Shown here in pieces: positions 28,103 to 37,257 of a stretch of 64,000 bases of DNA. A model generated the notes under the pieces. It saw only the letters and a list, made by a program, of their open reading frames with translations, had not been told where the DNA came from and searched no databases. Numbering within the stretch: the first letter of the stretch is position 1; the number at the start of each line of letters is the position of its first letter. The stretch comes from Streptomyces noursei. GTDB taxonomy: Bacteria; Actinomycetota; Actinomycetes; Streptomycetales; Streptomycetaceae. The stretch lies in the NCBI RefSeq assembly GCF_001646665.1, contig NZ_LWBU01000279.1:496760-560759 (forward strand). The letters run 5' to 3'. The position numbers and the translations under genes are program-made.

Positions 28103-28332
28103 GGCGCACGGGTAGCCCTCCGGGCCGCACGGAAACCGGCCGGGTCGCGCGGGCCCGTGGCCCGTGTACGGACGGGGCCGTGCCCGGCGCGCGGACGGGT
28201 GCGCCGTGCGCGTGCGAGTCGCGGTGCGAGTCGCGGCGCGCCTAGGGGCGTGCCCGCGGGGTAGTCGGCGGAGTGCCGGGGGCGGGCGCACGGGCGCGGG
28301 CGCCGCTCGGGCACCGAGCAAGGAGGCTGATC

Positions 28333-29010
28333 ATGCACCGGTCGATCGCGGAACAGAGCGTCGAGCAGCTCGGCGGCGACGCGAGCGTCCTGGCCAGGCA
28401 GCGCCGGGACCACGCGGAACTGGACCGTCTCATGACCCTGTACGAGTCGGGCCGCGGGCCGGCCGAGGAGCGCCGGCGGACGCTCAGGGACGTCCTGCAG
28501 CTCACCTTCAGCCACGCCTTCGCCGAGGAGACCGTCCTGTGGCCGGCCCTGCGCCGTCTGGCGAGCGACGGGGAGGAGCTGACGACGAGGGTCGAGAGCG
28601 AGCACCAGCGGATCAACGACCTGGTCGCGGAGCTGGAGACGATCGGCCCGGACGACCCCCGCCACGACGAGCTGACCGCCGAGGCGTTCGCCCTGATCCG
28701 GCAGGACATCCGAGACGAGGAGGACCTGCTGCTGCCGCGGCTTCAGGAGTGCCTCGACAGGGCGCGGCTGCGCCGGCTGGGCTCGGCGTGGGAGACGGTG
28801 CGCCGCACCGCGCCGACGCGCCCTCACTCCGTGGTGCCCCGCAGGCCGCCGGCCAACGCCGTCCTGGGCGTACCGCTGAGCGCCGTCGACCGGATCAGGG
28901 ACCTCCTCCCGGCCGGCACAAGGGTGCCGGCCGGGAGGACGCTCGCGGTGACGGCCGCCTGCCTCGGCGCCGGCTGGTTGATCGCGAACCGTCTCCGAAG
29001 GGGGCGCTGA
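28333..29010 (+). CDS. Hemerythrin HHE domain protein
   Basis: 225 residues. A four-helix hemerythrin-like domain (about residues 20-150) carries candidate di-iron ligands in RRDHAEL, FSHAFAEETVLWPAL and SEHQRIND. The last helix has DEEDLLLPRL where a His is more usual, so the metal site may be altered. The C-terminal part is Pro/Arg-rich and ends in a hydrophobic segment (LAVTAACLGAGWLIA), suggesting a membrane anchor. AGGAGG is placed ideally before the ATG. Possible roles are O2, NO or iron handling. Confidence 0.85.
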   Translation: MHRSIAEQSVEQLGGDASVLARQRRDHAELDRLMTLYESGRGPAEERRRTLRDVLQLTFSHAFAEETVLWPALRRLASDGEELTTRVESEHQRINDLVAELETIGPDDPRHDELTAEAFALIRQDIRDEEDLLLPRLQECLDRARLRRLGSAWETVRRTAPTRPHSVVPRRPPANAVLGVPLSAVDRIRDLLPAGTRVPAGRTLAVTAACLGAGWLIANRLRRGR

Positions 29011-29109
29011 CCCCGACGACGGACGGCCGTCGGGACGTGGTCGAGGTCACCGGTCACCGGTCGCCGGTAGGGGTGGTCCGTAGGCCGGGGGCCGGCGGAA
29101 GGTGGCTCC

Positions 29110-30321
29110 TCACCCGCGCGGGGAGACGGCCTTGCTGTCGTAGACGTTGCCCGGGGTGACGACCTGGGTGATCGCACGGGCGAGGAGCGTGGACGGCTCC
29201 TGACCCTGCCGGCGGGCGTCGGTGTTGATCATGATGACCATGGTGGCCTTGCGCGACGGCAGGTACACGGTCACGGTCTCGTACCCGGGGATCGATCCGT
29301 TGTGGCCGATCCACCCGTTGGCGTCGAAGATCCCGAGGCCGTAGCTGGTGCCGGGGAAGCCGGTCGGCAGCGTCTTGAGCCGCTGGGCCTGGGTCGCGGG
29401 GCCGAGCAGCTCGCCGGTGGCGAGGATCTTCGCCCAGCGCCGCAGGTCGTGCAGGTTCGAGATCATCGCGCCGGCCGCCCAGGCCCAGCTGGGGTTCCAG
29501 TCCGTGGCGTCCACGACGGCGCCGGTCGGCGTCTGGTCGGTGTAGCCGCGGGGGTGCGGCTCGGGGAACTCGGCGCCGTCCCGCGGGAACAGTGTGTGGT
29601 GCAGGCGGGCCGGGCGCAGGACCCGGTGGTGGATGAAGTCGGCGAGCCGGTGGCCGCTGACCTTCTCGATCACCAGGCCGAGCAGGACGAGGTTGGTGTT
29701 GGAGTACTGGAACGCCTTGCCCGGCGCGAAGGTGTTCGGGTGCTTGAAGCCGTACGCGAGCACCTCGTGCGGGCCGAAGTGCCGCCCGGGGTCGCTCTCC
29801 AGCTCCTGGATGAAGTCGGGGTCGGCGGTGTACGGGAACAGGCCGCTGCGCATGCCGGCGAGCTGCCGCAGGGTGATCCGGTGTCCGTTCGGGACACCGG
29901 CGACGTACCGGGAGATGGGGTCGTCCAGCCGGACCCGCCCGTCGTCGACGAGTTCGAGGAGCGCGGTGACGGTGAAGGTCTTGGTCTCGCTGCCGATCCG
30001 GACGTAGGAGTCGACGGCCATCGGTTCGCGGGTGCGGGTGTCGGCGACGCCCGTCGCCCGGACGTACTGCCCCTTGCCCGGCATCCACAGTCCGACGACG
30101 ACACCCGGGATACGGGCCTGCTTGCGGACGTTCTCGATCGTCCTGTCCAGGCGGGCGGTCAGCTCGGGTCCGAGGCCGCAGTGGTGGCGGCACGTGTCGT
30201 CACCGTGGCGGTCGGCGGCAGCGGCGTGCACCGCGGTGGGGGGTGTCGCCGCCAGGGGGGCGAGGACGGACGCCGCGAGCAGGGCTGCGGCGAGCGGCCG
30301 GCGGTTGAGGATGCGTCGCAT
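29110..30321 (-). CDS. Secreted serine hydrolase (beta-lactamase / D-Ala-D-Ala carboxypeptidase class C)
   Basis: 403-residue exported serine hydrolase. The signal peptide (about residues 1-35, ending VHAAA) precedes the penicillin-binding fold. Catalytic SxxK is in GSETKTFT, the YxN motif in FQYSNTN and the third motif is HNGSIPG in place of KTG, as in Streptomyces R61-like DD-peptidases. The substrate is probably peptidoglycan stem peptides or another D-amino acid peptide. Monocistronic. Confidence 0.88.
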   Translation of the reverse strand: MRRILNRRPLAAALLAASVLAPLAATPPTAVHAAAADRHGDDTCRHHCGLGPELTARLDRTIENVRKQARIPGVVVGLWMPGKGQYVRATGVADTRTREPMAVDSYVRIGSETKTFTVTALLELVDDGRVRLDDPISRYVAGVPNGHRITLRQLAGMRSGLFPYTADPDFIQELESDPGRHFGPHEVLAYGFKHPNTFAPGKAFQYSNTNLVLLGLVIEKVSGHRLADFIHHRVLRPARLHHTLFPRDGAEFPEPHPRGYTDQTPTGAVVDATDWNPSWAWAAGAMISNLHDLRRWAKILATGELLGPATQAQRLKTLPTGFPGTSYGLGIFDANGWIGHNGSIPGYETVTVYLPSRKATMVIMINTDARRQGQEPSTLLARAITQVVTPGNVYDSKAVSPRG

Positions 30322-30496
30322 GTGGGGGCGCCTTTTCCGGTACGGGGAAGCGGACGGCCACATCAACATCCCGGTCCCGCGGCGCGGGGTCCCGCCTGCC
30401 CGGCGGTGCGGCAAGTCCACTCGTTCGGCGCCATGGGGGCGGCCGGCCGCCCGGCGTTCGTGGCGGCCGGTGCGGACCGGGCGGCCGGCTCTCGGT

Positions 30497-31081
30497 TCAG
30501 GCGGTGGACGCGGGGCCGGGCGGCAGGTGGACGGTCATGACCAGGTGGCAGGGTTCGGTGCCGTCGCCGCGGTAGGTGTGGGGGGCGTCGCCGTCGAACG
30601 TGGCGGTCTGACCCGCCTCGACGGGGTGCTCGGCACCGTCGACCACCAGGGTCATGCGGCCGGAGGTGACGCTGACGGTCTCGACGACCCCGGCCTGGTG
30701 CGGGTGGCTGGGGTATTCCTCGCCCGGTTCGAGCCGCCAGCGCCAGACCTCGACCGGGGCCGGGCCGGACGTGGTGAGCATGAGCCGCGCCTCGCTGCCC
30801 CGCGCCCCCGTCCACAGCGGCATCACGGCGTCGGCGGTCACGACCCGTACGCGGCCCTCGGCCGGGCCCTCCAGCAGGGCGGAGACGGAGACGCCGAGGG
30901 TGTCGGCAAGCCGGACGAGGGTGGCGAAGTTGGGGTTGCCCTGGGCCTTCTCCAGGCCGACCAGGGCGCCTTTGCTGACCTTGGCGCGGCGGCCGAGTTC
31001 GTCCAGGGACAGCGCGGCGCGCCGGCGGGCCGTCCTGACGTTGTGCGCCAGGGTCCGCAGGGCTTCCTCCGCCTCGGCCAT
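30497..31081 (-). CDS. XRE-family regulator with cupin domain
   Basis: 194 residues. An N-terminal Cro/CI-type HTH (LAHNVRTARRRAALSLDELG, VSKGALVGLEKAQGNP) is followed by a cupin sensor domain (PHQAGVVETVSVTSG, GQTATFDGDAPHTY). GAGGAG is about 9 nt before the ATG. Divergent from an EamA exporter gene 126 bp away, so it probably controls it. Confidence 0.9.
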   Translation of the reverse strand: MAEAEEALRTLAHNVRTARRRAALSLDELGRRAKVSKGALVGLEKAQGNPNFATLVRLADTLGVSVSALLEGPAEGRVRVVTADAVMPLWTGARGSEARLMLTTSGPAPVEVWRWRLEPGEEYPSHPHQAGVVETVSVTSGRMTLVVDGAEHPVEAGQTATFDGDAPHTYRGDGTEPCHLVMTVHLPPGPASTA

Positions 31082-31138
31082 TCGATCGTTCTCCTCATCG
31101 CGTGACAGACCATTCCACTGCACCGCCCGGTCGTTTGG

Positions 31139-31169
31139 TTGACAACGCACGGTCGGTTCAATGTACGGT
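31139..31169 (+). promoter_or_regulatory. Candidate promoter of EamA transporter
   Basis: TTGACA (31139-31144) with a poor -10 candidate TACGGT (31164-31169, 19-bp spacer), in the divergent XRE/EamA region. Repeated CGGTCGGTT and CGGTTCGGTCGTT strings nearby could be binding sites for the XRE protein. Confidence 0.35.
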
Positions 31170-31207
31170 TCGGTCGTTCCACAGCTATCGTAAGGGATGT
31201 ACGTACC

Positions 31208-32044
31208 GTGATCGCTCTGCTGCTGGCCCTGGGCAGCTCCCTCGCCTACGGGTGCGCCGACTTCCTCGGCGGACTCGGTGCCCGCAAGGCGCACGTCCTG
31301 CGGACCGTCCTCGTCGCGGCTCCGGCCTCCCTCGTCGTCGAACTCCTGCTGTGGCCGTTCCTCGGCGCCTCGTTCGGCACCGGGGTGCTGGTCTGGGGCG
31401 CCGCGTCCGGGGTCGCGTCGGCCGCCGCGTTCGTCCTGCTCTACCGCACCCTGGCGATCGGTCCGATGAACGTGCTCTCGCCCGTCACCGCGCTGGTGTC
31501 CGCCATGCTGCCGGTCGGGGTCGGCCTGCTCCAGGGCGAGCACCTGGGCGCCGCCGGGCTGCTGGGCCTGCCCCTCGCGCTGGTCGCGGTGGTGCTGGTC
31601 AGCGCGGGCCACGGCGCCGGATCGGCCCGCCCCTCCCGTACGGCCCTGCTGCTGGCCCTCGGCGCAGGCGCGGCGATCGCCCTGCAACTGGTGTTCCTGC
31701 ACCAGGCACCGACCGACAGCGGGGTGGCGCCGCTGATCGTGGGCCGGGCGGTGTCGTCGGCCGTCACCCTCGCGGCCGCGGTGGCGATGTTCCGCCGGCT
31801 GGGCCCCGAACGGCCCGCGTACGCGATGTCGGCCGCGGCGGGCGTGCTGGACTCCGTGGCGAACCTGCTGTTCCTGCTCGCCGCCCGCGGCGGCGACCTC
31901 GCCGTCGTCGCGGTCATCACCGCCCTCTACCCGGCCGGCACGGTCCTGCTCGCCCGCGGTGTGCTGGCGGAACGCATCCACCGCGGTCAGCTCGTCGGCC
32001 TGGGCACGGCCGCCGTCGCGGTCGGCCTCCTCGCCCTCACCTGA
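31208..32044 (+). CDS. EamA (DMT superfamily) transporter
   Basis: 278-residue integral membrane protein with about ten transmembrane helices in two EamA repeats (LLLALGSSLAYGCADFLGG; ASGVASAAAFVLLYRTLAIG; a second repeat ending AAVAVGLLALT). Such proteins usually export metabolites or amino acids. The GTG start is chosen because the first membrane helix begins there; AAGGGAT is 12 nt upstream. With the XRE-cupin and B3/4 genes it makes a recurrent three-gene unit. Confidence 0.88.
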   Translation: MIALLLALGSSLAYGCADFLGGLGARKAHVLRTVLVAAPASLVVELLLWPFLGASFGTGVLVWGAASGVASAAAFVLLYRTLAIGPMNVLSPVTALVSAMLPVGVGLLQGEHLGAAGLLGLPLALVAVVLVSAGHGAGSARPSRTALLLALGAGAAIALQLVFLHQAPTDSGVAPLIVGRAVSSAVTLAAAVAMFRRLGPERPAYAMSAAAGVLDSVANLLFLLAARGGDLAVVAVITALYPAGTVLLARGVLAERIHRGQLVGLGTAAVAVGLLALT

Positions 32045-32181
32045 CCCCCACCGTGGCGGCCGCGGCGACCGCCGGCACCCCGGCGGCGCCGTCACGGGCC
32101 GGTCCCGGTCCCGAAGGTCCGCGCCGCTGCCCGGGACGCCTCGCCCACCTCCCCGTACGCCCACCCGAACGGAGAAGCCCC

Positions 32182-32895
32182 ATGACCGTCTTCCGCATCG
32201 CCTCCGCCGTCGCGGACGCCTTCCCCGGTACGCGCATCGCCCTGGTCACCGCCACCGGCCTGCGCGGCCGGGAGCCGTGGCCGCACACCGCCGACGCCGT
32301 CGAGCGGCTCGAACGCGGGCTCGCCGACGGCACCTGGCGGCCCGCCGACGAGACCGACCCCCGCATCGAGGCATGGCACACCGCCTACCGGTCCTTCGGC
32401 ACCAATCCGCGCCGCGTCCGCCCCAGCGTCGACGCGCTGGGCCGCCGGCTCGCCAAGAAGGCCGCCCTCCCGCGCATCAGCCCGGCGGTCGACTCCTACA
32501 ACGCCGTCTCCGTCCGGCACGGCCTGCCCGCCGGCGCCTTCGACCTCGACCACGTCACCGGTGACGTCGACATCCGCCACGCCGAGGGGCACGAGACGTT
32601 CACCCCGCTCGGGGAACCCGGCACCGTGGAGCACCCCGCACCGGGCGAGATCGTCTACGCCGACACCACCGGGATCCTCACCCGCCACTGGAACCACCGG
32701 GACGCGCACCGCACCCGCGTGACCGAGGACTCCACCCGTGTCGTCTTCGTCCTCGAAACCCTCCACGCCGACCGCGACGGACACCTCCTCGACGCGGCGG
32801 CGGAGGAGTTGCGCGCCCTGCTCGCCCCGCACGCGGCCCGGACCGCCGTGCACCTCCTCGACGCGCGGCACCCCCGGGCCACCGCCACCGCCTGA
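32182..32895 (+). CDS. B3/4 domain protein (PheRS beta-subunit-like)
   Basis: 237-residue stand-alone B3/4 domain, the fold that edits mischarged tRNA in phenylalanyl-tRNA synthetase beta. Motifs: YRSFGTNPRRVRPSVDAL, KAALPRISPAVDSYNAVSV and GEIVYADTTGILTRHWNHRD. GGAG lies before the ATG. Its place after an exporter with an XRE-cupin regulator suggests handling of a toxic or non-canonical amino acid; this role is inferred. Confidence 0.82.
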   Translation: MTVFRIASAVADAFPGTRIALVTATGLRGREPWPHTADAVERLERGLADGTWRPADETDPRIEAWHTAYRSFGTNPRRVRPSVDALGRRLAKKAALPRISPAVDSYNAVSVRHGLPAGAFDLDHVTGDVDIRHAEGHETFTPLGEPGTVEHPAPGEIVYADTTGILTRHWNHRDAHRTRVTEDSTRVVFVLETLHADRDGHLLDAAAEELRALLAPHAARTAVHLLDARHPRATATA

Positions 32896-32910
32896 CCCGC
32901 CCGGCGGACC

Positions 32911-34524
32911 TCAGGCCGCGTCCCTCCAGACGTGCATGCCCAGTTGCAGGAAGGCGGCTTCCCGCAGGGCCGTCTGCTTGACCTGGATGGTGAGGACGGC
33001 GATGTCGCCGGAGGCGTTCCGGGCGCAGAGCTGGGTGCCGTCGCCGGCCGCCGCGAGCGACCAGGTGCGGTACTCGCTGCCGGTGGCGCCGGTGAGGAAG
33101 TGGCGGCAGACGTCGAGGGAGGCGGCCTTGCCGTTGAACAGCTGGAGGAACACGGTCCTGTCGCCGCGCAGCGCGCAGTCGGCGTCCTCCTCGCAGTCGA
33201 GGCGGATGTCGCCCGCGCGGTCCTCGCGCAGCATCGGCTCGCGGAGGCTCAGCGAGTTCTTCCCGTCGAGCCACACCGGGGACCGTATGGTCGCGCCCGG
33301 AGCCGGGGAGACGCCGGGGGCGGCTGCCGCCGCCGGCCGGGTGCCGCCGGTGGTCGGCGGGGTGCCCGACGGGCGCACCGCGGCCCCTGCGGACTTGGTG
33401 GCGCCGGGGGTCGAGGCGGGTGTGTCGCCGGCCCGCCCGCCGAGGCCGAACCGGTCCCCGCCGAGCCACGTCAGGCCCGTCAGCGCCAGGGCGCCCGCCG
33501 TCACGGCCGCCGCCGCGATCAGCGCGGTACGGCGCCGGTGCGCCCGCCGTCGGGCGGGCTCCAGCAGCAGCGTCGCGGCCTCGGTCGACGGCGCCGCGGG
33601 GGTGCGCACCGGATCCGGAGCGGCCGCCACGGGCCCGGCCACCTCGCGCCAGACGGCCGGACCGGCGCCCCCGCCCCCGGCGCCCGGGCCGGCGTCCGCG
33701 TCCAGGCGCTCTCGGCACCACTCGACGACCTCCGCCAACGTGACCCGCGCCGCCGGATCGGACGCCAGGCACCGGGCGAACAGCGGGCGCAGCGGCTCCG
33801 GCAGCCGGGACAGGGCGGGTTCCTCGTGCACGATCCGGTACAGCACGGCGGGCGCGATGCCGTGCCCGTAGAGCGGTTCGCCCAGCGCCGCGAAGGCCAC
33901 GGTCTGGGCCAGGGCGAAGACGTCGGTCGCCGGGGTGATGTCACCGGCGGTCGCCTGCTCGGGGGCCATGAAGTGGGGTGTGCCGACGGTGGAACCGGTG
34001 GCGGTGTGCGAGGAGAGGTCCGCGGCGACCGAGATGCCGAAGTCGATCACTCGTGGACCGTCGGCGGCCAGCAGCACATTGGACGGCTTGAGGTCCCGGT
34101 GCACGATCCCCGCGGCGTGGACGGCCTGGAGTGCCTCGGCCACACCGGCCGTCAGCCACAACAGGGCGGGCAGGGGCAGCGGACCGCGGCGGGCGACGAC
34201 CTGCGTGAGGGACGGCCCGGGCACGTACAGCGTGGCGAGCCAGGGGGGTGCTCCGTCGGTGTCGGCGTCGACGAGTTCCGCGGTGTAGGCGCCCCTGACC
34301 CGGCGGGCCGCCTCCACCTCCCTGCGGAAGCGCCGCCGGAAGGCCGGGTCGTCCGCCAGTTCCGGCCGCACCACCTTGATCGCCACCGGGCGGCCCCCCG
34401 GGGTGTGCGACAGGTACACCCGGCCCATGCCCCCCGCGCCGAGCCGGGCCGCGAGGCGGTAACCGGCCACGGCGGCAGGGTCGTCCGCCTGGAGCGGCTG
34501 GAACACCTCGGTGGTGCTGCTCAT
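32911..34524 (-). CDS. Membrane-anchored Ser/Thr protein kinase (Hanks type)
   Basis: 537-residue PknB-like kinase. Glycine loop LGAGGMGRVYLS, the Lys of VAIKVV, catalytic HRDLKPSN, DFG in VIDFGIS and the APE motif in HFMAPEQ are all present, so it should be active. After a Pro/Ala-rich stretch there is one transmembrane helix (about 343-365, TALIAAAAVTAGALALTGL) and an outside domain of about 150 residues that has no PASTA repeats. That domain has Cys in LDCEEDADCAL, DVCRHF and LCARNASG, plausibly paired as disulfides. Stimulus and targets unknown. Confidence 0.92.
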   Translation of the reverse strand: MSSTTEVFQPLQADDPAAVAGYRLAARLGAGGMGRVYLSHTPGGRPVAIKVVRPELADDPAFRRRFRREVEAARRVRGAYTAELVDADTDGAPPWLATLYVPGPSLTQVVARRGPLPLPALLWLTAGVAEALQAVHAAGIVHRDLKPSNVLLAADGPRVIDFGISVAADLSSHTATGSTVGTPHFMAPEQATAGDITPATDVFALAQTVAFAALGEPLYGHGIAPAVLYRIVHEEPALSRLPEPLRPLFARCLASDPAARVTLAEVVEWCRERLDADAGPGAGGGGAGPAVWREVAGPVAAAPDPVRTPAAPSTEAATLLLEPARRRAHRRRTALIAAAAVTAGALALTGLTWLGGDRFGLGGRAGDTPASTPGATKSAGAAVRPSGTPPTTGGTRPAAAAAPGVSPAPGATIRSPVWLDGKNSLSLREPMLREDRAGDIRLDCEEDADCALRGDRTVFLQLFNGKAASLDVCRHFLTGATGSEYRTWSLAAAGDGTQLCARNASGDIAVLTIQVKQTALREAAFLQLGMHVWRDAA

Positions 34525-34817
34525 CGGACTGTCGTCCCCCCTGATCCCGAACGGCCGGCGGGCCGGCCCGGCACAGCAGCCTAGACGGCCGCGCGGCCGC
34601 CGCTGAGCTGGGCCGCTCCCGCGCCATGTCCATCCGTACGCGTACGGCGAAGGGTGCCGGCGGGGTCGACCGGGGATTCGACCGGGAACCCGGGGGCACC
34701 TTGAACTCCATGACCACCGGGGGCACGTTCCGCCACTGCCTCACCGACGCGCTCGGTCCGGTGGTGGCGCCCCTGTCTGGCCGAGCACCGTGCAAGCGAC
34801 CGACCGTGGAGGCATCC
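34525..34817. other. Intergenic region upstream of kinase and small membrane gene
   Basis: About 290 bp between divergent genes. Some open frames cross it, but none has a ribosome site or family similarity; it probably holds both promoters. Confidence 0.5.
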
Positions 34818-34937
34818 ATGAGCGAGCAGGCCGCAATCTGGTTCCCGAGCGGCACGGCGGGCATCGTGCTGCTGACCGTGGCCATCGTTGCGATCTTGGT
34901 GGGAACCGCCATGGGGAGGTCCAGGAGGCGCCGGTAG
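34818..34937 (+). CDS. Small single-helix membrane protein (39 aa)
   Basis: A 39-residue protein with one hydrophobic helix (TAGIVLLTVAIVAILVGTA) and a basic tail (RSRRRR). GGAGG lies 6 nt before the ATG, which strongly supports translation. Expected topology: short outside N-terminus, cytoplasmic Arg-rich end. Function unknown. It ends 12 bp before a very strong hairpin. Confidence 0.6.
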   Translation: MSEQAAIWFPSGTAGIVLLTVAIVAILVGTAMGRSRRRR

Positions 34938-34949
34938 GAGTCGGATACG

Positions 34950-35005
34950 CCGCGGGCCGCCCTCCTGACCTGTGATGACGCCTCGGTCAGGAGGGCGGCC
35001 CGCGG
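34950..35005. terminator. Strong bidirectional terminator
   Basis: Perfect 21-bp inverted repeat (arms 34950-34970 and 34985-35005, starting CCGCGGGCCGCCCTCC) with a 14-nt loop. It sits between the convergent small membrane protein gene and the GH74 gene and should stop transcription both ways. Confidence 0.85.
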
Positions 35006-35025
35006 TCACGGATCAGGCACGGGGG

Positions 35026-37215
35026 TCAGGACGGGTCGCCGTACTGGAGGCCGCGGCCGTTGGTGCCGATGTAGACGCGGCCGTAGGTGTCGGGGTCGCC
35101 GGTGACGACGCCCTGACTGCCGATGGCGCCCCACTGGTGGGCTTCGTCGTTGACGCGGGTCCAGGTGGCGCCCTTGTCGGTGGAGCGGAAGACACCGGTG
35201 ACGCCGTTGACCGTGCCGATCAGGTACAGCGTCTGGTACGAGGCGCGCGGCGCGGCCTTGCCGAAGCCGACCGCCGAGGCTGACGTCACCGAGGTGAGCC
35301 GGGTGAACGTGCGGCCACCGTCCGTGGAGTGGAGCAGGCCCTTGCCGCCGCCCGTGATCCACAGGTCGCCGGCCCGGCCCGGGAGGGCCTTGAGGCGGCC
35401 GTCGGCGGGCAGGCCGGTCGCGCGGGCGGTGAAGGTCGCGCCGCCGTCGGTGCTGGCGTGGAGGGTGCCGCCGGACAGGGAGTAGAAGGTGCGGGCGGAG
35501 GAGCGGTCGGCGACGACCTCTGCCCCCGTGCCGAGCCCCCGCACCTTCGACCAGGTCGCTCCCCTGTCCGTCGAGCGGTACGGGGACTGCCCGGACTGGG
35601 TCCACACCAGCGTGGAGCCGTCCGCCGCGAGGGCGATACGGCCGCTGTGGGCGCCGGCCACCGGTTCCGCGGCGAAGCCCCGCCAGGTGACGCCACCGTC
35701 GGTGGAGTAGGCGCCGTCCTGCGCGCCACCCGTACCGACCCGCGCCATCACCGACGGCTTCGACGCGGCGTAGTCGATGTCGGTGCCGTTGCTCATCAGC
35801 GGGTTCTTCATCCGCCCGGACGGCACCCGCGTCAGATCGACGTGGCGGAATCCGCCCTGGTCACCCATGGCGGTCAGGACGGTCGCGCCGCCGGGCGGAG
35901 CGATGGCGTCGAGGATCGCCGTCTCCTCCAGACCCTTGGCCCCTGCGGTCCAATGGCTCGTCACGGCATCGGCGTCCTCGCTCCGCCAGATCCCGTTGCC
36001 GGTGCCGTACAGCACGTGCCCGGAGTCGAACGGGTCGATCGCGAGGGCCGTCATCCAGTGACCGGTGTGGGTGCCGACGTACGGCGCGCCGGAGGCGTCC
36101 CGTACGGACTTGCCCGCGAGGGCCTTCCAGGTCGAGCCGCCGTCCGTGGTTCGGTAGATCTCGTCCTCGGGGTACCAGCGGCCCAGCGTCGTGACCATCA
36201 CCGTGGACGGCTTGCGCGGGTCGACCGCGAGTCCCGAGAAGCCGTACGAGCCCTGCGAGGGGGACACGTCCTTCCAGCCCCCGCCGCGCGGCGTGTACTT
36301 GTGGACCGAGCCGCCGGTGACGCCGTTGGGCCCGAGGTTGTCGGTGTACGTCACATACAGCGTGCCGTCGCCCGTGACGACACCGTGCTGTGGCAGCTGG
36401 CCCTTCGGCTGCCCGGCGACCGCCTGCCATGTCGCTCCGCCGTCGGTCGACCGGTAGAGGGACGTGGATCTGTCGGCGACACCGGCGTACACGGTGTTGC
36501 CGCCCTTCGGCCCGTACGTCACGAACGTGATGCCGGCGCCGCTGCCCGCCCCGTCCTTGACCGGGAAGGACTCGACCCGACGCCAGGTCGCACCGTAGTC
36601 GGTGGACCGCCACAGCCCGTTCTTGCGGGAGCCGAGGAGCAGGTTCGAGTGGTTCGACGGGTCGACGACGAGGCGTTCCCCGGCGCCGCGGCCGTCCTCG
36701 TTGGCGCCGAGCTTGAACGGCAGCTCGGTGCGCTGGAAGGTGCGGCCGCGGTCGGTGGAGCGGAGGATCGCGCCGTTGCCCGCCCAGTCGTTGGTGTACG
36801 TGCCCGCGCCGAGGTAGAGCCGGTCGGGGTCGACGGGGTCGGTGGCGAGGGAATCGATACCGAGCAGGTTCCAGTCCTTCTCGCCGAGCCAGTCGGTCAG
36901 CGGGATCCACTCCTCGGCGCGGGCGTCCCAGCGGTACGCGCCGCCCATGTCGGTGCGGGCGTACAGCAGCCCCCGCTCACGCTGGTTGAAGACGAGGCCC
37001 GAGACGTAACCGCCGCCGACGACCTGCGCGTTCCTCCACGTGTACGGTGCCGCCGCGGACGGCCGGGCCTTCGCGGCCCGGGATTCGTCCTGCGTGAGCA
37101 GCAGGTACGGCACGGCCGCGGCGGGCACCGCGAGCAGCAGGGCGATGGCGCCCCGGCGGCGACGGTGCAGACCGCGCCGCCGGGAGCCCGTGCGGGTGGG
37201 GGGAGAGATGTTCAT
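35026..37215 (-). CDS. GH74 xyloglucanase
   Basis: 729-residue secreted glycoside hydrolase family 74 enzyme cutting xyloglucan. Basic N-terminus and a hydrophobic segment (about 22-42) form the export signal. Two seven-bladed propellers with many BNR-type repeats follow (STDGGATW, STDRGATW, TTDGGSTW). The two catalytic Asp are plausible in TDMGGAYRWD and AMGDQGGFRHVD. No CBM is attached, unlike many Streptomyces GH74s. It lies only 42 bp after the GH10-GH62 gene and probably shares its transcript, so one induced operon attacks arabinoxylan and xyloglucan together. A strong terminator follows. Confidence 0.9.
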   Translation of the reverse strand: MNISPPTRTGSRRRGLHRRRRGAIALLLAVPAAAVPYLLLTQDESRAAKARPSAAAPYTWRNAQVVGGGYVSGLVFNQRERGLLYARTDMGGAYRWDARAEEWIPLTDWLGEKDWNLLGIDSLATDPVDPDRLYLGAGTYTNDWAGNGAILRSTDRGRTFQRTELPFKLGANEDGRGAGERLVVDPSNHSNLLLGSRKNGLWRSTDYGATWRRVESFPVKDGAGSGAGITFVTYGPKGGNTVYAGVADRSTSLYRSTDGGATWQAVAGQPKGQLPQHGVVTGDGTLYVTYTDNLGPNGVTGGSVHKYTPRGGGWKDVSPSQGSYGFSGLAVDPRKPSTVMVTTLGRWYPEDEIYRTTDGGSTWKALAGKSVRDASGAPYVGTHTGHWMTALAIDPFDSGHVLYGTGNGIWRSEDADAVTSHWTAGAKGLEETAILDAIAPPGGATVLTAMGDQGGFRHVDLTRVPSGRMKNPLMSNGTDIDYAASKPSVMARVGTGGAQDGAYSTDGGVTWRGFAAEPVAGAHSGRIALAADGSTLVWTQSGQSPYRSTDRGATWSKVRGLGTGAEVVADRSSARTFYSLSGGTLHASTDGGATFTARATGLPADGRLKALPGRAGDLWITGGGKGLLHSTDGGRTFTRLTSVTSASAVGFGKAAPRASYQTLYLIGTVNGVTGVFRSTDKGATWTRVNDEAHQWGAIGSQGVVTGDPDTYGRVYIGTNGRGLQYGDPS

Positions 37216-37257
37216 GGGGTAGGTGTGCTCCTTGCGGGTGACTGTCTGTGGAACGGC

